A DNA stretch of 64,000 nt from Andalucia godoyi (taxonomy: Eukaryota; Discoba; Jakobea; Jakobida; Andaluciidae). The DNA lies in contig VRVR01000060.1 of assembly GCA_009859145.1 (NCBI GenBank), forward strand, positions 62,001 through 126,000, given 5' to 3'. The notes under the pieces were generated by a model that worked only from the letters and a program-made list of their open reading frames with translations, did not search any database and was not told the origin of the DNA. Positions 1 to 10,460 of this stretch are shown one piece after another (within the stretch, counting starts at the first letter, position 1; every line of letters begins with the position of its first letter). A program made the position numbers and the translations under genes.

Positions 1-2211
1 GCTCACCGGGCCCAAATACTGCCCAGCCACGCAAGCGCTCCCCGTCTGGCACGAACTGGATCCCGGAGGCGAAGTCGTTCCTGCAGCACACGGAGTACAC
101 GCACTTGCACCAGCGCCTGAGTACGTCCCCGCCGCGCACACCGAGCACACCGAGCCGTTCGCCGCTGCATACGTCCCGGCACTGCATTGCACGCACGACG
201 ACGCACCGCCTGCCGACATCCATCCAGATGCGCACGGCAAGCATGCATTCATTCCGCTTGCGTTTGCAAATGTTCCCGCAGCGCACACCGAGCACGACGA
301 AGCGCCACTTTGTGAGTACCGTCCGGCAGCACACGGAGTGCACGACGTGCTGCCGCTCGTGTTCGACGCCGTCCCAGCAGCGCACGGAGTGCACGCATTG
401 TGATACACGTTCCAGTACGTCCCAGGAGAGCAGAGCGTCTGTGGTGGCACCGCAATATTGCACGTCGTACCTGACCATCCAGCATCACATACACATTGAT
501 TTTGAGAAGAACAAGATCCGTGACCGCCACAGGTAGACAACGGATCACAACTTGCGTTGATGTTGCACTTGTCTCCCGTCCACCCCGAGAAGCAGACGCA
601 CGCATATGATGATGCGCAAGTGCCGTGCCCTGAACAAGTTGTGGAAGCACTACACGAGGTTCGGATCTTACAAGTTGCGCCCATCCATCCATTGAAACAT
701 GCGCAGCTGTTGTCTGTATTGCATGCCCCGTTTCCAGAACACGTAGACTCATTACACACCGGTCGCGTAAGATTACAGGCAGGTCCAAAGCGACCGGGAT
801 TACACGCGCAGGTGTCGTCAGCATTGCAAGAACCATATCCGCTGCATGTTAATGCTGGTGAACACGAACATGAACCCCCTCTCCAGGGGGTATGACACCA
901 ACAAATGCCGTCGGGCGAGCACGAACCTCGTCCAGAACAAGTCGATGTACTGTTGCAAAATAGAGAGCACGTCGGTCCGTACCAGGTTGTATGACAAGAA
1001 CAAGAATTGTCGTATTTGCAGTATCCCTTTCCAAAACCACAGCTGGAAGTGGGAAGGGAAGTGTTAATTGCAAACACATATCCATATACACTCGCAGCAT
1101 ACAAGAGATCGTTTGACATGTACAAAGCGCCCTGATCCATCCCATTGGTTGTTCCGAAACGCCATAGATATTCTCCAGTTGTTGCATTGTAGGCGAAGAC
1201 CGACAATGAACCAGTGCCAACGTACGTCACGCCGTTCATCACCAGAGGAGATCCGAACTGAGCACTCGCGTCTTGCGACCACGATAATTTTCCAGATAAA
1301 GCTTCAAACGACCAGAGCCGACCTTGTTTGCCAGCCGAGAAATCCGAACCAATCAACACAGTTCGATCGACATGAGAGATTGCTGGCTGATTTTGCATCG
1401 TGTAGTAGGAAACCCACTCACCAAGACCAGCCTTCCAAATCACAGACATATTGCCGGAGCTCGACGAAATATTAACGCAGTACAGGTTTGCATCTTGCGC
1501 TGCAACGTATATCACAGGAAATCCTGTTATGTTTGTGGCTCGCGGCTGACCTCGAACCTTTCCTCCGAGAGTAATAGTCGATACCAACGCTCCATTGGTG
1601 ACATTAACGCGATACAACTTGGAATCATCACAGCCCATTATCAATGTTTTGTGGAAATGATCATATTCCATGTCCGCACCGTCGAAACCGAATCCATTTC
1701 GACAGTAAGAAACCTTCCATTTGATCGTGCCATTCACTACAAATAACGCCCAAATGTCTGTGTATAAAGAGTTGTCCATGAAGATGACAGTATCATTCCC
1801 GACGAGAAAGGGTCTCCTGTTCACATTAACATTAGTGGGAGCAGAAACACTCCAGCGCATCGTACCATTCGCAGCATTCAGAGCATACATTTTCCCGTCG
1901 TCGCTTCCGACGAAGACAGTGTCATTGCTGGCCACTATTTTGCCAAAAGTCCTTGTTCCTGGAAATTCCCACAGCACTGTTCCAGTGGAAGCATTGATCG
2001 CACGCACAAAAGCTGTTCCTACATCGTACCCCGTGGGAAGGTACAATGCGTCTCTTGCAGCATCAAGAAACAATGATCCCTCAAATCTTGCGGACTGGGA
2101 ACTTCCGAGAGGCAGTCTCCATTTATAAACGTTGCACTGCGCTTCGACGGCAACGTAAAACAGAATGGACGAAAGAAGGATAACGAAGAAAGCGTTCATA
2201 CTTACCTGCAT
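1..2211 (-). CDS. Secreted PQQ-type beta-propeller / EGF / GCC2-GCC3 repeat protein, partial
   Basis: This frame is open from the ATG at 2211 to the window edge, so the C-terminus is missing. A second ATG at 2199 is followed directly by a hydrophobic signal peptide ending near Val-Glu-Ala, and either start is possible. Residues ~25-370 contain PQQ-type propeller blades (GKMYALNAANGT, GRLWSFEALSGKLSW) and many N-x-S/T sequons. Residues ~385-560 are EGF-like modules (C-S-G-x-G-x-C, C-x-C-x-x-G-W-x-G-x-x-C). From ~590 to the edge there are GCC2/GCC3-like modules (CTPCAAGT, CSACAAGTF). The composition indicates an extracellular or membrane-exposed adhesin-like protein, possibly virion-surface or host-derived. 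The sequence shows the domain types clearly; the biological role is inferred. Confidence 0.85.
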   Translation of the reverse strand, partial: MQVSMNAFFVILLSSILFYVAVEAQCNVYKWRLPLGSSQSARFEGSLFLDAARDALYLPTGYDVGTAFVRAINASTGTVLWEFPGTRTFGKIVASNDTVFVGSDDGKMYALNAANGTMRWSVSAPTNVNVNRRPFLVGNDTVIFMDNSLYTDIWALFVVNGTIKWKVSYCRNGFGFDGADMEYDHFHKTLIMGCDDSKLYRVNVTNGALVSTITLGGKVRGQPRATNITGFPVIYVAAQDANLYCVNISSSSGNMSVIWKAGLGEWVSYYTMQNQPAISHVDRTVLIGSDFSAGKQGRLWSFEALSGKLSWSQDASAQFGSPLVMNGVTYVGTGSLSVFAYNATTGEYLWRFGTTNGMDQGALYMSNDLLYAASVYGYVFAINTSLPTSSCGFGKGYCKYDNSCSCHTTWYGPTCSLFCNSTSTCSGRGSCSPDGICWCHTPWRGGSCSCSPALTCSGYGSCNADDTCACNPGRFGPACNLTRPVCNESTCSGNGACNTDNSCACFNGWMGATCKIRTSCSASTTCSGHGTCASSYACVCFSGWTGDKCNINASCDPLSTCGGHGSCSSQNQCVCDAGWSGTTCNIAVPPQTLCSPGTYWNVYHNACTPCAAGTASNTSGSTSCTPCAAGRYSQSGASSCSVCAAGTFANASGMNACLPCASGWMSAGGASSCVQCSAGTYAAANGSVCSVCAAGTYSGAGASACTPCAAGTTSPPGSSSCQTGSACVAGQYLGPVS

Positions 2212-4676
2212 CTTCGTATTTGATTGCGCAGTCGAAATTGCACAACGTAAAGAGGAGCGACAATGCAAGAAAACAAGTCAAGAAAGGGCAAGCGACTCGT
2301 AGTCGTTCAACGAATCTTTTGCTCGTATGCCGAAACTCTCTCCGGACTCTTTTTGATGGACATGGATGGTTTGAGTATGCAACAGCAGATTGCCATCTTT
2401 GCCCAGGCAGCCGGTGAACCGGAATTTCGAACCACAGAAATCATCTGCTCTGACAATTTATGTCCTGCAGCGTCAACGATCGTAGGTCTTTTTTGTGGCA
2501 AGTGGCGAGTGGCTTGCGGTTGAATACGCTCCGGCTACACCACAAGGATTCAGCCTCGAAAATGACTTCGATTGTTTTCAAAACCAGCGCTTTTATCTTG
2601 ACGACGAGTTCGGAAGAACCATTGCTGTGTCCAATAAACTTCTGCGACATACATCAAAGACGACTTGCATGTGAAGGTTCCACGCTCCTGCTCGATCCGC
2701 ACGGGTTCGTTTCCAGTATTGTCCTTAAACTTTCTCTTGTTTGCTTCCATTTCTCAGTACGCTTCTGCCTCAGCTTCAGTTGAACAGAATTTACTGCAAT
2801 TAACTCTTTCATTCGTCAAGCGCGGTTTCAGCGCGATGGTCTCAGTGTCGAACTGTCCGTATGGATCAGCGCATGCTGCAAGGCGATCTTCTAACACTAC
2901 TGTTGGTTCGCAGCGGGAAAGACCGTTCAGCGACCGTTTCCTGTTCGCGCCTTGAAGGCATTTTATCAAGCGAAAATGCGATGAGGATGGGATCTGCACT
3001 TTGAAATTATGGTATCTTCTAATCATTCACTGTGAAACACTCACGAGAGACTGGATCCTTGCTCTTTCCCAGTGTTTGTGCGTCGCAATCATGTTTTGGG
3101 GTAATAGAGACAGAAAAGCTGTTCGAGATACGCGTCGGTGAGCATGCATATCGCTGTACTGCAAACGACGATTTCCTCGGGTTTCCCTGTCATAATATTT
3201 CCCGTGAACTATCAGGAGTGTATGGTTTCGCGCACAGTTTGTGGCTGTCCATGAATTACTGTGCGATAAATGACAAATTTCGGCCTCGTGATGCGCTATC
3301 CACCGCGGTGTAGGACGATGGTAATATTGCAATATTAAACTTGATACTACAGAACGTGAAAATCAAAGTTTATTGTTGTCTTCCTAATTCGGAAACAAGC
3401 TTCTTCCTTGAAAATGTAGAGCTTGAACGTTTCTGTAATCGAACCGTTCCTGAGCCGATGGATTCCTTGTACTGCAGTGCGGCACTCGACGGAGATTACT
3501 TGCAGCTTCATCAGAGGTAGGGCAAACCATTCCAATCTCCGAGTACACCTCTTGATCAGTTCGTCATCCACGAATACCAAGCACCAATCCTTTGGTGCGA
3601 AACTTCGGCTTGCTTGGGGCTATCTTCCTCGCGTGGATCATCGTGTTGTTGACGACAATCTTTCAGCGACGATGATGGTAACGCGGAGCGCCGAACCAAA
3701 TGAAGAAGATTTCTCAGATCAGATGGATGTTTCTGTTGAAGAGCAACGAACATTGCTTTATGGCGACTATCTGCGGATGCCTTGCTTCTCTCTGCGCTCC
3801 AGCCTTCGATCACCAGTTGTGGCTTTGCATCACTGTCAAAGTCGTAGATTGTCCGTCTTCTTGCGAATATCGTTTCCTGTGGATTTTGCATTCTTGCAAA
3901 ATACAAAATTTGGAGCATCCTTCTTTCTCGTGCTCTTGCACGTATGCATCGCAACAGCTTCCGTCATGCGTTTTGTGTTGATATTCTCGAAGTTTCAGAA
4001 ACAAACAGAGGTCGATCAGCAAACTCTTTGGGTGGTTCGACACGTGAGAGTGCTGAAATTACAAGCCGAATTGTGCATGCGTTGAAAGCTAGTCGCTGGC
4101 CAGCTTGCGAGGACGAAGTTTCCTGCGTGAGAGAAACATTTGGGACATCGAAGTTTTCCCGAACCTGCAGTGTGTTTATGTCTTCGGATCGCAATGGAAC
4201 GGCCGATAAAGCGTGCACACGTGCGCTCGTTGCATTCACAGCTCCGCAGCTGCTCTGCAGCTAAACAATATACAGTTTGCAAATGCTCCTCTGGGACCGC
4301 AAGCCGAAAAAAATAATTTTCAGAAAAATGGAAATGGACACTGAGATTGGGAGTCCTCTGGAGTCAGCGAGTCCGGCTCTTCGTTGTCGATCGCCCCGGC
4401 ATCCCAGTCAGATGGCCGAGAAAGCGTGCACACGTGCTTGGCATTTAGAGCAGTATCTCGTCCAAAGATCATGGACCAGAAAATGCACACTTCTCTCCGT
4501 GCTACTTTCTGTGCGTTGACGAATAGATTGGTAGTAAATTAGTAAATACAAATTAGAACGTTTGGAAATCGGCCCTGGTTTTCTGTTTCTGCTGTGCGCT
4601 GCATCTTTGTTGCGACTCGCACTCGAATGCGAACTTGAGTCGATTTCTGCAGAATCGGCATATGTCGACATTTCAT
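2212..4676. other. Gene-poor stretch with no convincing intact gene
   Basis: Open frames here are short, overlap on both strands and match no family I recognise. The most protein-like material is the broken minus-strand frame at 2307-3026, listed separately. The stretch lies between the secreted-protein gene and a peptidase pseudogene, which suggests a decaying region. Confidence 0.5.
2307..3026 (-). pseudogene. Possible disrupted minus-strand coding region
   Basis: Two minus-strand open stretches, 3026-2754 and 2753-2550, are in the same frame and are separated only by a TGA at 2754-2756. The flanking residues read like continuous lysine/glutamate-rich protein. Further open stretches in other frames follow (2650-2441, 2501-2307), as expected from frameshifts. 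No domain is recognised. It could equally be chance open frame. Confidence 0.25.
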
Positions 4677-5438
4677 TCAGTCCTTTTCGAAGTTCAAACA
4701 GCAATTTCCGAATAGAATGCAAGCGTTCATGATTTCTGTCCATTCTCTCGTCTTTGATTCGTCAATGGCATCTCGCAGCATCTTTTGAAACAGATTAATG
4801 GAATCAGCTGTTGGTAAATGACGAACAGAAGTACCGGGTTCTTGCGTTACGGTTGCAGCAAATGCGCAGATGAAAATTGCGCTGTCCGTCGCCCTGCCAG
4901 CGCGAGGACATTCAATTGGGACGCGGGACTAAGAAGCAAAGTCACCGTCGCTTCCGAGCGATTCTACAAACGATGGAATTGTCTTTGCAACAGGGCAATC
5001 TGGAAACCCAGACTGCTGTTCTACTGAAAAGCACGGATCATAGTATTCAAGACGTCTCTTTGGAAAGTGTACAACAAGCATGGACCAATGGCCGTCTGCG
5101 TTCTGCAATGGTACGACGATTTTGCGAATTTCGACGACTCGCAAGTCTTCGTTTGAATGGTCAAATAAGAATCCGGGCGGCAGAATTAGGCAGTTGCTTC
5201 GATTACTTCCGCCGACTACAATTCGTTGCGAATCAAACCGAGCATGTTGGACAACACGAAGGAATGTCAACATGTCTTTTGACGAGACTGAAGCGTCCAG
5301 GTCGATGCCTTTGGCGAATACTTCGTCTGCAGAAATAGACGAGACATAGCGAGCGAGCACCGCGTCTAAGTCCACTGTGACGCCAATGGAATCGTGCTGC
5401 TTCTTGTCAGCCTGCGCGACGTCAGCAGGCGCTGCCAT
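4677..5438 (-). pseudogene. Ulp1/C48-like cysteine peptidase, broken by an in-frame TAG
   Basis: One frame runs from ATG 5438 to TGA 4677, interrupted by a single TAG at 4929-4931. Before the TAG it carries the hallmark of the Ulp1/SENP/adenain fold: a beta-strand, then HWSMLVVHF (catalytic His-Trp) and YYDP (catalytic Asp). After the TAG, in the same frame, comes the motif expected next, ATDSAIFICAF, matching family x-D-C-G-x-F-x-C. The nucleophile Cys is Ser here. Loss of the nucleophile plus a nonsense codon points to a dead deSUMOylase-like or viral-protease-like gene. Programmed readthrough of an inactive homologue is less likely. Confidence 0.65.
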
Positions 5439-6510
5439 TTCATCGAAGCGGACGATCAGTTGAAATGAAACAAATCGTACTTTGCGTTATCTCATTTTGT
5501 TTTGTCTAGCAATCTGCGTCTTTCACTTGGTGGCTTCAAATCTGCTTTCGTACGATTACTTTCGGCTTTTCGGTCCAGCAGACCGCTGTTTAGGAACATT
5601 AGAAATTTCAAGAACTGCCGTTTTGCACTGAAACTGGAAAGGAAGGAAAATCCTTGTGCGGATGCGTTCGAAGGAGCTCACAATCGAAGATCCTCACACT
5701 CCGTTGCAGTTGCGGATCGGTTCGACATCGACATCCGCCTCTCGTTTTCAATTGCGTTCTGCAAGAATCAGTTTCAAGAGGTTGGCGCAAGCAGAACCGC
5801 GGGACGAGAATGTCGTTTGACTAGTGCGTGTTGCATGTGAGCGCTGCAAGTCAATGTTGGAAACAGGCGCTCTTTGATCGATCCGAGATACCCCAGATGG
5901 CCGTTGAGGCGCTTTCATCAAATTCGTCGATAAATGTGACAGAGAGGACCGTGGTGCTGCTTGCGCGAAAAACCTTGGTCAACCGTGATCATGTCTCGTG
6001 TACACCGGGGAGCGCACGCGTGCAGTACGTTGGTTCGGTATCCGAAAGCGTCGAGAGGAAGTGATTCTTCGTGAAGGCAGTGTTGGAAGGATTTGAAACC
6101 GGTGAACATCGCGTTCCGGATCATGGACCGAGTTTCAATCGCTGTTGACGTTCGCGCTTGATTACGAAATCGCGCGGACGCGGCGAGGGTAGGAATCCGA
6201 GAGCGATGTTATTCATCTTGTTCAGTATTTGGAAACTCACGCTAGGCACACTCGTTTTTGATTCGCCTTCTGAAGACCTGGCAATGGATATTGGCAAATT
6301 TGAAGCGCGCTTGAAAGTTTGTCGTCCTTGATATCAAACCGTGACGCGTACGCAATACGAGATTGATGTCGCGAAAGGACAGAGCAAAATGGCCATGCTT
6401 CATTCAGTCCGTCCATCTCAGCACAAATCGTGCGTCTCGTCGGCGATGAATTTGTGACAGTAATAGATGATGTTCGACGTTCGTCCTTCAGTTACTGGGG
6501 ATTTTTCTTC
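5439..6510. other. No supported gene
   Basis: Only short, mutually overlapping frames are present, and none has a recognisable motif. It separates the peptidase pseudogene from the minisatellite. Confidence 0.5.
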
Positions 6511-6514
6511 TGTA

Positions 6515-7160
6515 GCGGTTATGGGAAGTTCTGGAAGCTGTTTTACAAAACCAATGTTTTGGAGAGGAAGAGGGGAAACAGGAAGTTGGTACCCGAAGGC
6601 ATACGGTTATCAGAGTACGGTTACTGGAGTACGGTTACTGGAGTACGGTTACTGGAGTACGGTTACCGGAGTACGGTTATGGGAAGTTCTGGAAGCTGTT
6701 TTACAAAACCAATGTTTTGGAGAGGAAGAGGGGAAACAGGAAGTTGGTACCCGAAGGCATACGGTTATCAGAGTACGGTTACTGGAGTACGGTTACTGGA
6801 GTACGGTTACCGGAGTACGGTTATGGGAAGTTCTGGAAGCTGTTTTACAAAACTAATGTTTTGGAGAGGAAGAGGGGAAACAGGAAGTCGGTACCCGAAG
6901 ACATACGGTTATCAGAGTACGGTTACTGGAGTACGGTTACCGAGTACGGTTACGAGAAGTTCTGGAAGCTGTTTTACAAAACTAATGTTTTGCAGAGGAA
7001 GAGGGGAAACAGGAAGTTGGTACCCGAAGACATACGGTTATCAGAGTACGGTTACCGGAGTACGGTTACCGAGTACGGTTACGAGAAGTTCTGGAAGCTG
7101 TTTTGCAAAACTAATGTTTTGGAGAGGAAGAGGGGAAACAGAAACTGGAGTGAGACAGTA
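6515..7160. repeat. Nested minisatellite
   Basis: Five copies of a unit beginning GGGAAGTTCTGGAAGCTGTT (later GAGAAGTTC...) start at 6523, 6681, 6825, 6954 and 7083, so unit lengths are 158, 144, 129 and 129 bp. The length differences come from a nested 14-bp repeat (GAGTACGGTTACTG) present in about five, four and three copies. The array lacks stop codons in all three forward frames, producing three long overlapping but spurious ORFs. Confidence 0.9.
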
Positions 7161-7237
7161 CGGCTACTAAATAGCCTTTTCGTTTGGTTCCTTTGGGACT
7201 CGATTCCGTTGCCAGTCGATTCCACGGCAGAAATGAG

Positions 7238-7291
7238 AATCGCAAAGCTTGTTCAATCTCGAACGGCAGCCGATGAACAAGCTTTGCGATT
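7238..7291. other. Perfect 18-bp inverted repeat (hairpin)
   Basis: AATCGCAAAGCTTGTTCA at 7238-7255 is matched by its exact reverse complement at 7274-7291, with an 18-nt loop between. It lies about 150 bp beyond the 3' end of the minus-strand gene ending at 7442. Palindromic 3'-end hairpins mark transcript ends in several giant viruses, so termination or processing is possible, but I do not see comparable hairpins after most other genes here. Confidence 0.6.
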
Positions 7292-7441
7292 GCCTCTTCT
7301 AGGAAGAGCAGCTTTTCGAAGGAGATCTCAATTTTGAACAAGCATTTTGGATCGTACAGATTGCAAACGAGTTTGTACAGAATGCCGGAATCTCGAGTAA
7401 ACGACCTCAGGAAGCACTTTTGAAGTTTCAGAAGTACAGGA

Positions 7442-10144
7442 TCAGGTGATCTTTGCCCATCCTGCAGTGATTTCTCTGTCAGTGTGATCGCGAACGCTCG
7501 TCCATCCGATGCCTTTCAGAATGCGCGTAATAGTTAAAAGTTGTCGACGGCCGAGTGGATTCGCCGTCTCGACGTTTCCAAAGACGTGATTGTAAACTTC
7601 TTGTGCTGTCACGAATTTCTTGTACTTTCTGTGGATTCGACCTCCGTAGTTTTTGTTTTCCACAAAATCTCGAATGAGTTCTTCCAGATGCTCGTCAGCG
7701 TCAGCATCAACATCAGCGTCCGCGTCCACTTGCGGTCTTGGAAGTCCTCGTTGTTCGACAATCTCCACTTCATTCTGTTGAACATCGTATGCGAAGGGAC
7801 GCACGGGTGGTTCTTGCGCAACAAACATGTTTTGTCGTTCGCGTCTCATGTCGAGGGACTCCGGAATTTTGTAGTGTGTGTTATGTTCTGCAATCTTTTG
7901 CAAAATAACTTTCAGGAAACCAGGAGCGAACGTGGGCATCATGAGCCGCAGTTTGTCCACTTCTTGCAGTTCGACTGCAGTGGACAACGGCCAGACTCGC
8001 GCTTGCTGTTTCAACGAAGCGGGAAGCATCGTCCCGGGCAAAACAAACAAGACAAGATGAGGACGTGTACTGTGGATGGCCTCGCCTTGTTCGTTGAGAA
8101 TTGTCGAAGTTCCATCCAGCACGGCTCGGATGAGTAATGGATCTAGATTCACAACGCTGTTCTGCAACCATGACGTCAACACGATCAATGCATCTCGGGT
8201 CGTGTTCCATGCGGCGTCTCGTTTGGAAAGAAGCGTGGCATCGACTTCGACAGTGCATTTGGGAAACAGGCATTCGAGAAACAATTGGAACAAAGAATGT
8301 AATTCGGTAGTGCCGACAAACACGTGAAAACGGGGTTCATCGTCGCCGGTTCCGAACAAGACTGCGCAAATCCAGTCCAAGAAACGTGCTGCTGTTTGGG
8401 AAGCATCTGTTCCGGAAAACAAGGACCGGAGACTTGCATTCAAGTCGACGCCCACCTCGGCAAGATCGGGGTCCACCGTGGTCAGCGAAGAGAAGCATAA
8501 ATCTTGCGGAGCCCAGTCGGTTACCGCCAAGGCATTGTTTTTCATTTGAAGGACTTTGCCTGGTCCGTATCCGAAACAGCGATAATGGGAATTCCAGTCT
8601 GCATCAGCATTTATCGTTTTGAGCAGATAATCTGAAAATTGCAAAAAGGAAGGTAACCATTCGTTACGGAACGATCCGCTCACGTCTGCGTCCAAGTCAG
8701 ATTTCCAGGCAAATACCAGATATTCGTCGTTGTACAATGTTGCGAGCGTGCTGTCCTCCATTTGGACGTAATGGTTGCCGTCATATTGGAAGACGTGCCA
8801 CGAAGTCCCCACGCGTCGACTCACGAAATGCAGCCCGCGAGATAAAGTGTAGAGCAGGAAACTCCAAGACACATTCTCGACCGAAGGCGGCTGACTTCTG
8901 CGAACAAAGCGCGACCTGAGCGACCAGTGGCGGAGCATGATCCAATGCCATTGCCAATCTTTTTTCTCAATCGCGTGCATGTAGTTGCAAAACTCCAGGT
9001 AGGACACCGTGGCAGGCGGCTGTTCGTTGATGGCTATTCCAATTCGCTTTCGGCATTGCTCAGAGAGCACAAGCGATCCATCGGAATTGAATGAAAACCA
9101 CTCTGTCCAATTTTCTTTTTGCGAGCAGAGATTGCTCGATATCTCAAGGGCAGTTGAATGGCGCTGGAGGAGGATTCTTTCCGGCATTGCATACAGAGCC
9201 ATGGACATCGATTTCTCATCCGTGAAACGACTCAATGCGGTTTCTCCGCTGTACTGCAGTTGTTTCAGTTGTGAGCATCCGGCTTCGTTGATCCACCCGC
9301 AGGACAATTGTCGGTCGTCAAAGAAATCGGGAACGAGAGGCTTCATGCGCCACGTCACTTCCACGCTCATTATTAGAGGTAACAAAGTGAAATTGTCCTT
9401 TGGGGCGTATACGCCGATCACATTGCAAACGGTTTCAAGTGTTTCTGGCAAGAGAATCTCGTTCACTCGGGCGTCTTTCTGTTCATGATCGAACACGCCT
9501 ACAGGGTCGAATGGTAATTCCGTGGCACCCAGAACGACCCTGTGAAGCATGTTGAAATTATCGAGAATCGACGACTGCGCTAGGAAGTCCAAAGGCATGT
9601 TCACTTGGTGTTGTTGCAGAAGAGTGTTCATGTGGTGGAGAATCAGCCAAGTCGTTTCTGTTTCTGCAAGTTTGATATTTGGAAACACGAGAACCGTATC
9701 GAACGACATGCGCAGTCGGCTCCAAGACTGTGCGTCCGCAGAAGGCGGAATGGCATTTCGTTGGAGAACAATACAACCACAGTGTTTTGCCGCGACGGCC
9801 ACAAACAACCGAGGTAGGCTTGCTTGAATGCAAGACACGACAGGGCGTGGATCCACAAGCCTCTGTTGAATTGGAATGCGCAAAGACGCGTAGCGACGTT
9901 GAATCGGCATTCTGAAGTCGTAGGCTTCGACGATCGAGGAATTTTTCATTTGGTCTCGCGAAACTGTTTGGCGGGCACGATCTGCATCCCAGGAATCCGA
10001 AAATTCTTGCCAAATGAGCGTTTTCAGTCCTCCGTTGTAAGAACACCGGTTGATGTCCGGATGATCCTCGTCGGCCTTGTTCATTTCGCACCACTTTGGA
10101 AGCCAATTTCTTCCCAGAAGTCGTCTTAAGTTTGTTTCACCCAT
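7442..10144 (-). CDS. Degenerate D5-like primase-helicase paralogue (copy A)
   Basis: 900 residues from ATG 10144. The order of segments follows NCLDV/phage D5-type replication proteins. There is an AEP-primase-like strand (VLVFPNIKL) near residue 175. A D5_N-like region with W/Y-rich segments follows at ~445-560. Around residues 600-680 comes a region aligning with the SF3 helicase P-loop and following helix (FVGTTELHSLF), where the expected G-x-x-G-x-G-K-S/T is missing. The end is a winged-helix (ITRILKGIGW ... AGWAKI) like that of D5 and VirE-type proteins. An acidic DADADVDADADE linker precedes the wing. It lies 316 bp downstream of a same-strand paralogue. With the ATP-binding lysine gone it probably is not an active helicase; a DNA-binding or structural role is inferred. 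Confidence 0.6.
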   Translation of the reverse strand: MGETNLRRLLGRNWLPKWCEMNKADEDHPDINRCSYNGGLKTLIWQEFSDSWDADRARQTVSRDQMKNSSIVEAYDFRMPIQRRYASLRIPIQQRLVDPRPVVSCIQASLPRLFVAVAAKHCGCIVLQRNAIPPSADAQSWSRLRMSFDTVLVFPNIKLAETETTWLILHHMNTLLQQHQVNMPLDFLAQSSILDNFNMLHRVVLGATELPFDPVGVFDHEQKDARVNEILLPETLETVCNVIGVYAPKDNFTLLPLIMSVEVTWRMKPLVPDFFDDRQLSCGWINEAGCSQLKQLQYSGETALSRFTDEKSMSMALYAMPERILLQRHSTALEISSNLCSQKENWTEWFSFNSDGSLVLSEQCRKRIGIAINEQPPATVSYLEFCNYMHAIEKKDWQWHWIMLRHWSLRSRFVRRSQPPSVENVSWSFLLYTLSRGLHFVSRRVGTSWHVFQYDGNHYVQMEDSTLATLYNDEYLVFAWKSDLDADVSGSFRNEWLPSFLQFSDYLLKTINADADWNSHYRCFGYGPGKVLQMKNNALAVTDWAPQDLCFSSLTTVDPDLAEVGVDLNASLRSLFSGTDASQTAARFLDWICAVLFGTGDDEPRFHVFVGTTELHSLFQLFLECLFPKCTVEVDATLLSKRDAAWNTTRDALIVLTSWLQNSVVNLDPLLIRAVLDGTSTILNEQGEAIHSTRPHLVLFVLPGTMLPASLKQQARVWPLSTAVELQEVDKLRLMMPTFAPGFLKVILQKIAEHNTHYKIPESLDMRRERQNMFVAQEPPVRPFAYDVQQNEVEIVEQRGLPRPQVDADADVDADADEHLEELIRDFVENKNYGGRIHRKYKKFVTAQEVYNHVFGNVETANPLGRRQLLTITRILKGIGWTSVRDHTDREITAGWAKIT

Positions 10145-10222
10145 CGCGTGTTCTTTTTTTTAGTATAGATGTTTTGACGATGTCCACGACGTTTGAAAAA
10201 TGCAATCAAGGTCCCTTGCGGA

Positions 10223-10234
10223 AAGGGTACCCTT
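10223..10234. other. 12-bp perfect palindrome between the two D5-like genes
   Basis: AAGGGTACCCTT reads the same on both strands. It lies 79 bp upstream of the start of the 7442-10144 gene, in the 316-bp gap between the tandem paralogues. It may be an operator-like site or chance. Confidence 0.35.
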
Positions 10235-10460
10235 ATCAGAAAGCGCAGTTTTCGTCCCGAAACCCCGCTCAATGAATCTTTAGGACATTGCGAAAATTTG
10301 AAGAGTACGCTTTGGGTGAGGTTTCATCAGATGCGCGGGACAACGAAGGAAGAACCAATCTGAAATGCTGGTCCGCTGGTCCGCAAAGGCAACACATACG
10401 AGAAGGAGCTTCAAAATCTTCTTTTTTTGAACAGAATAATGAAAACAGTGGTGAATCCGT

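Noticed and set aside
6430-7337. Three overlapping plus-strand ORFs (246, 129 and 206 residues) with YGYWSTVTG-type repeats
   Set aside because: The minisatellite has no stop codon in any forward frame; the same repeat is read in all three frames.
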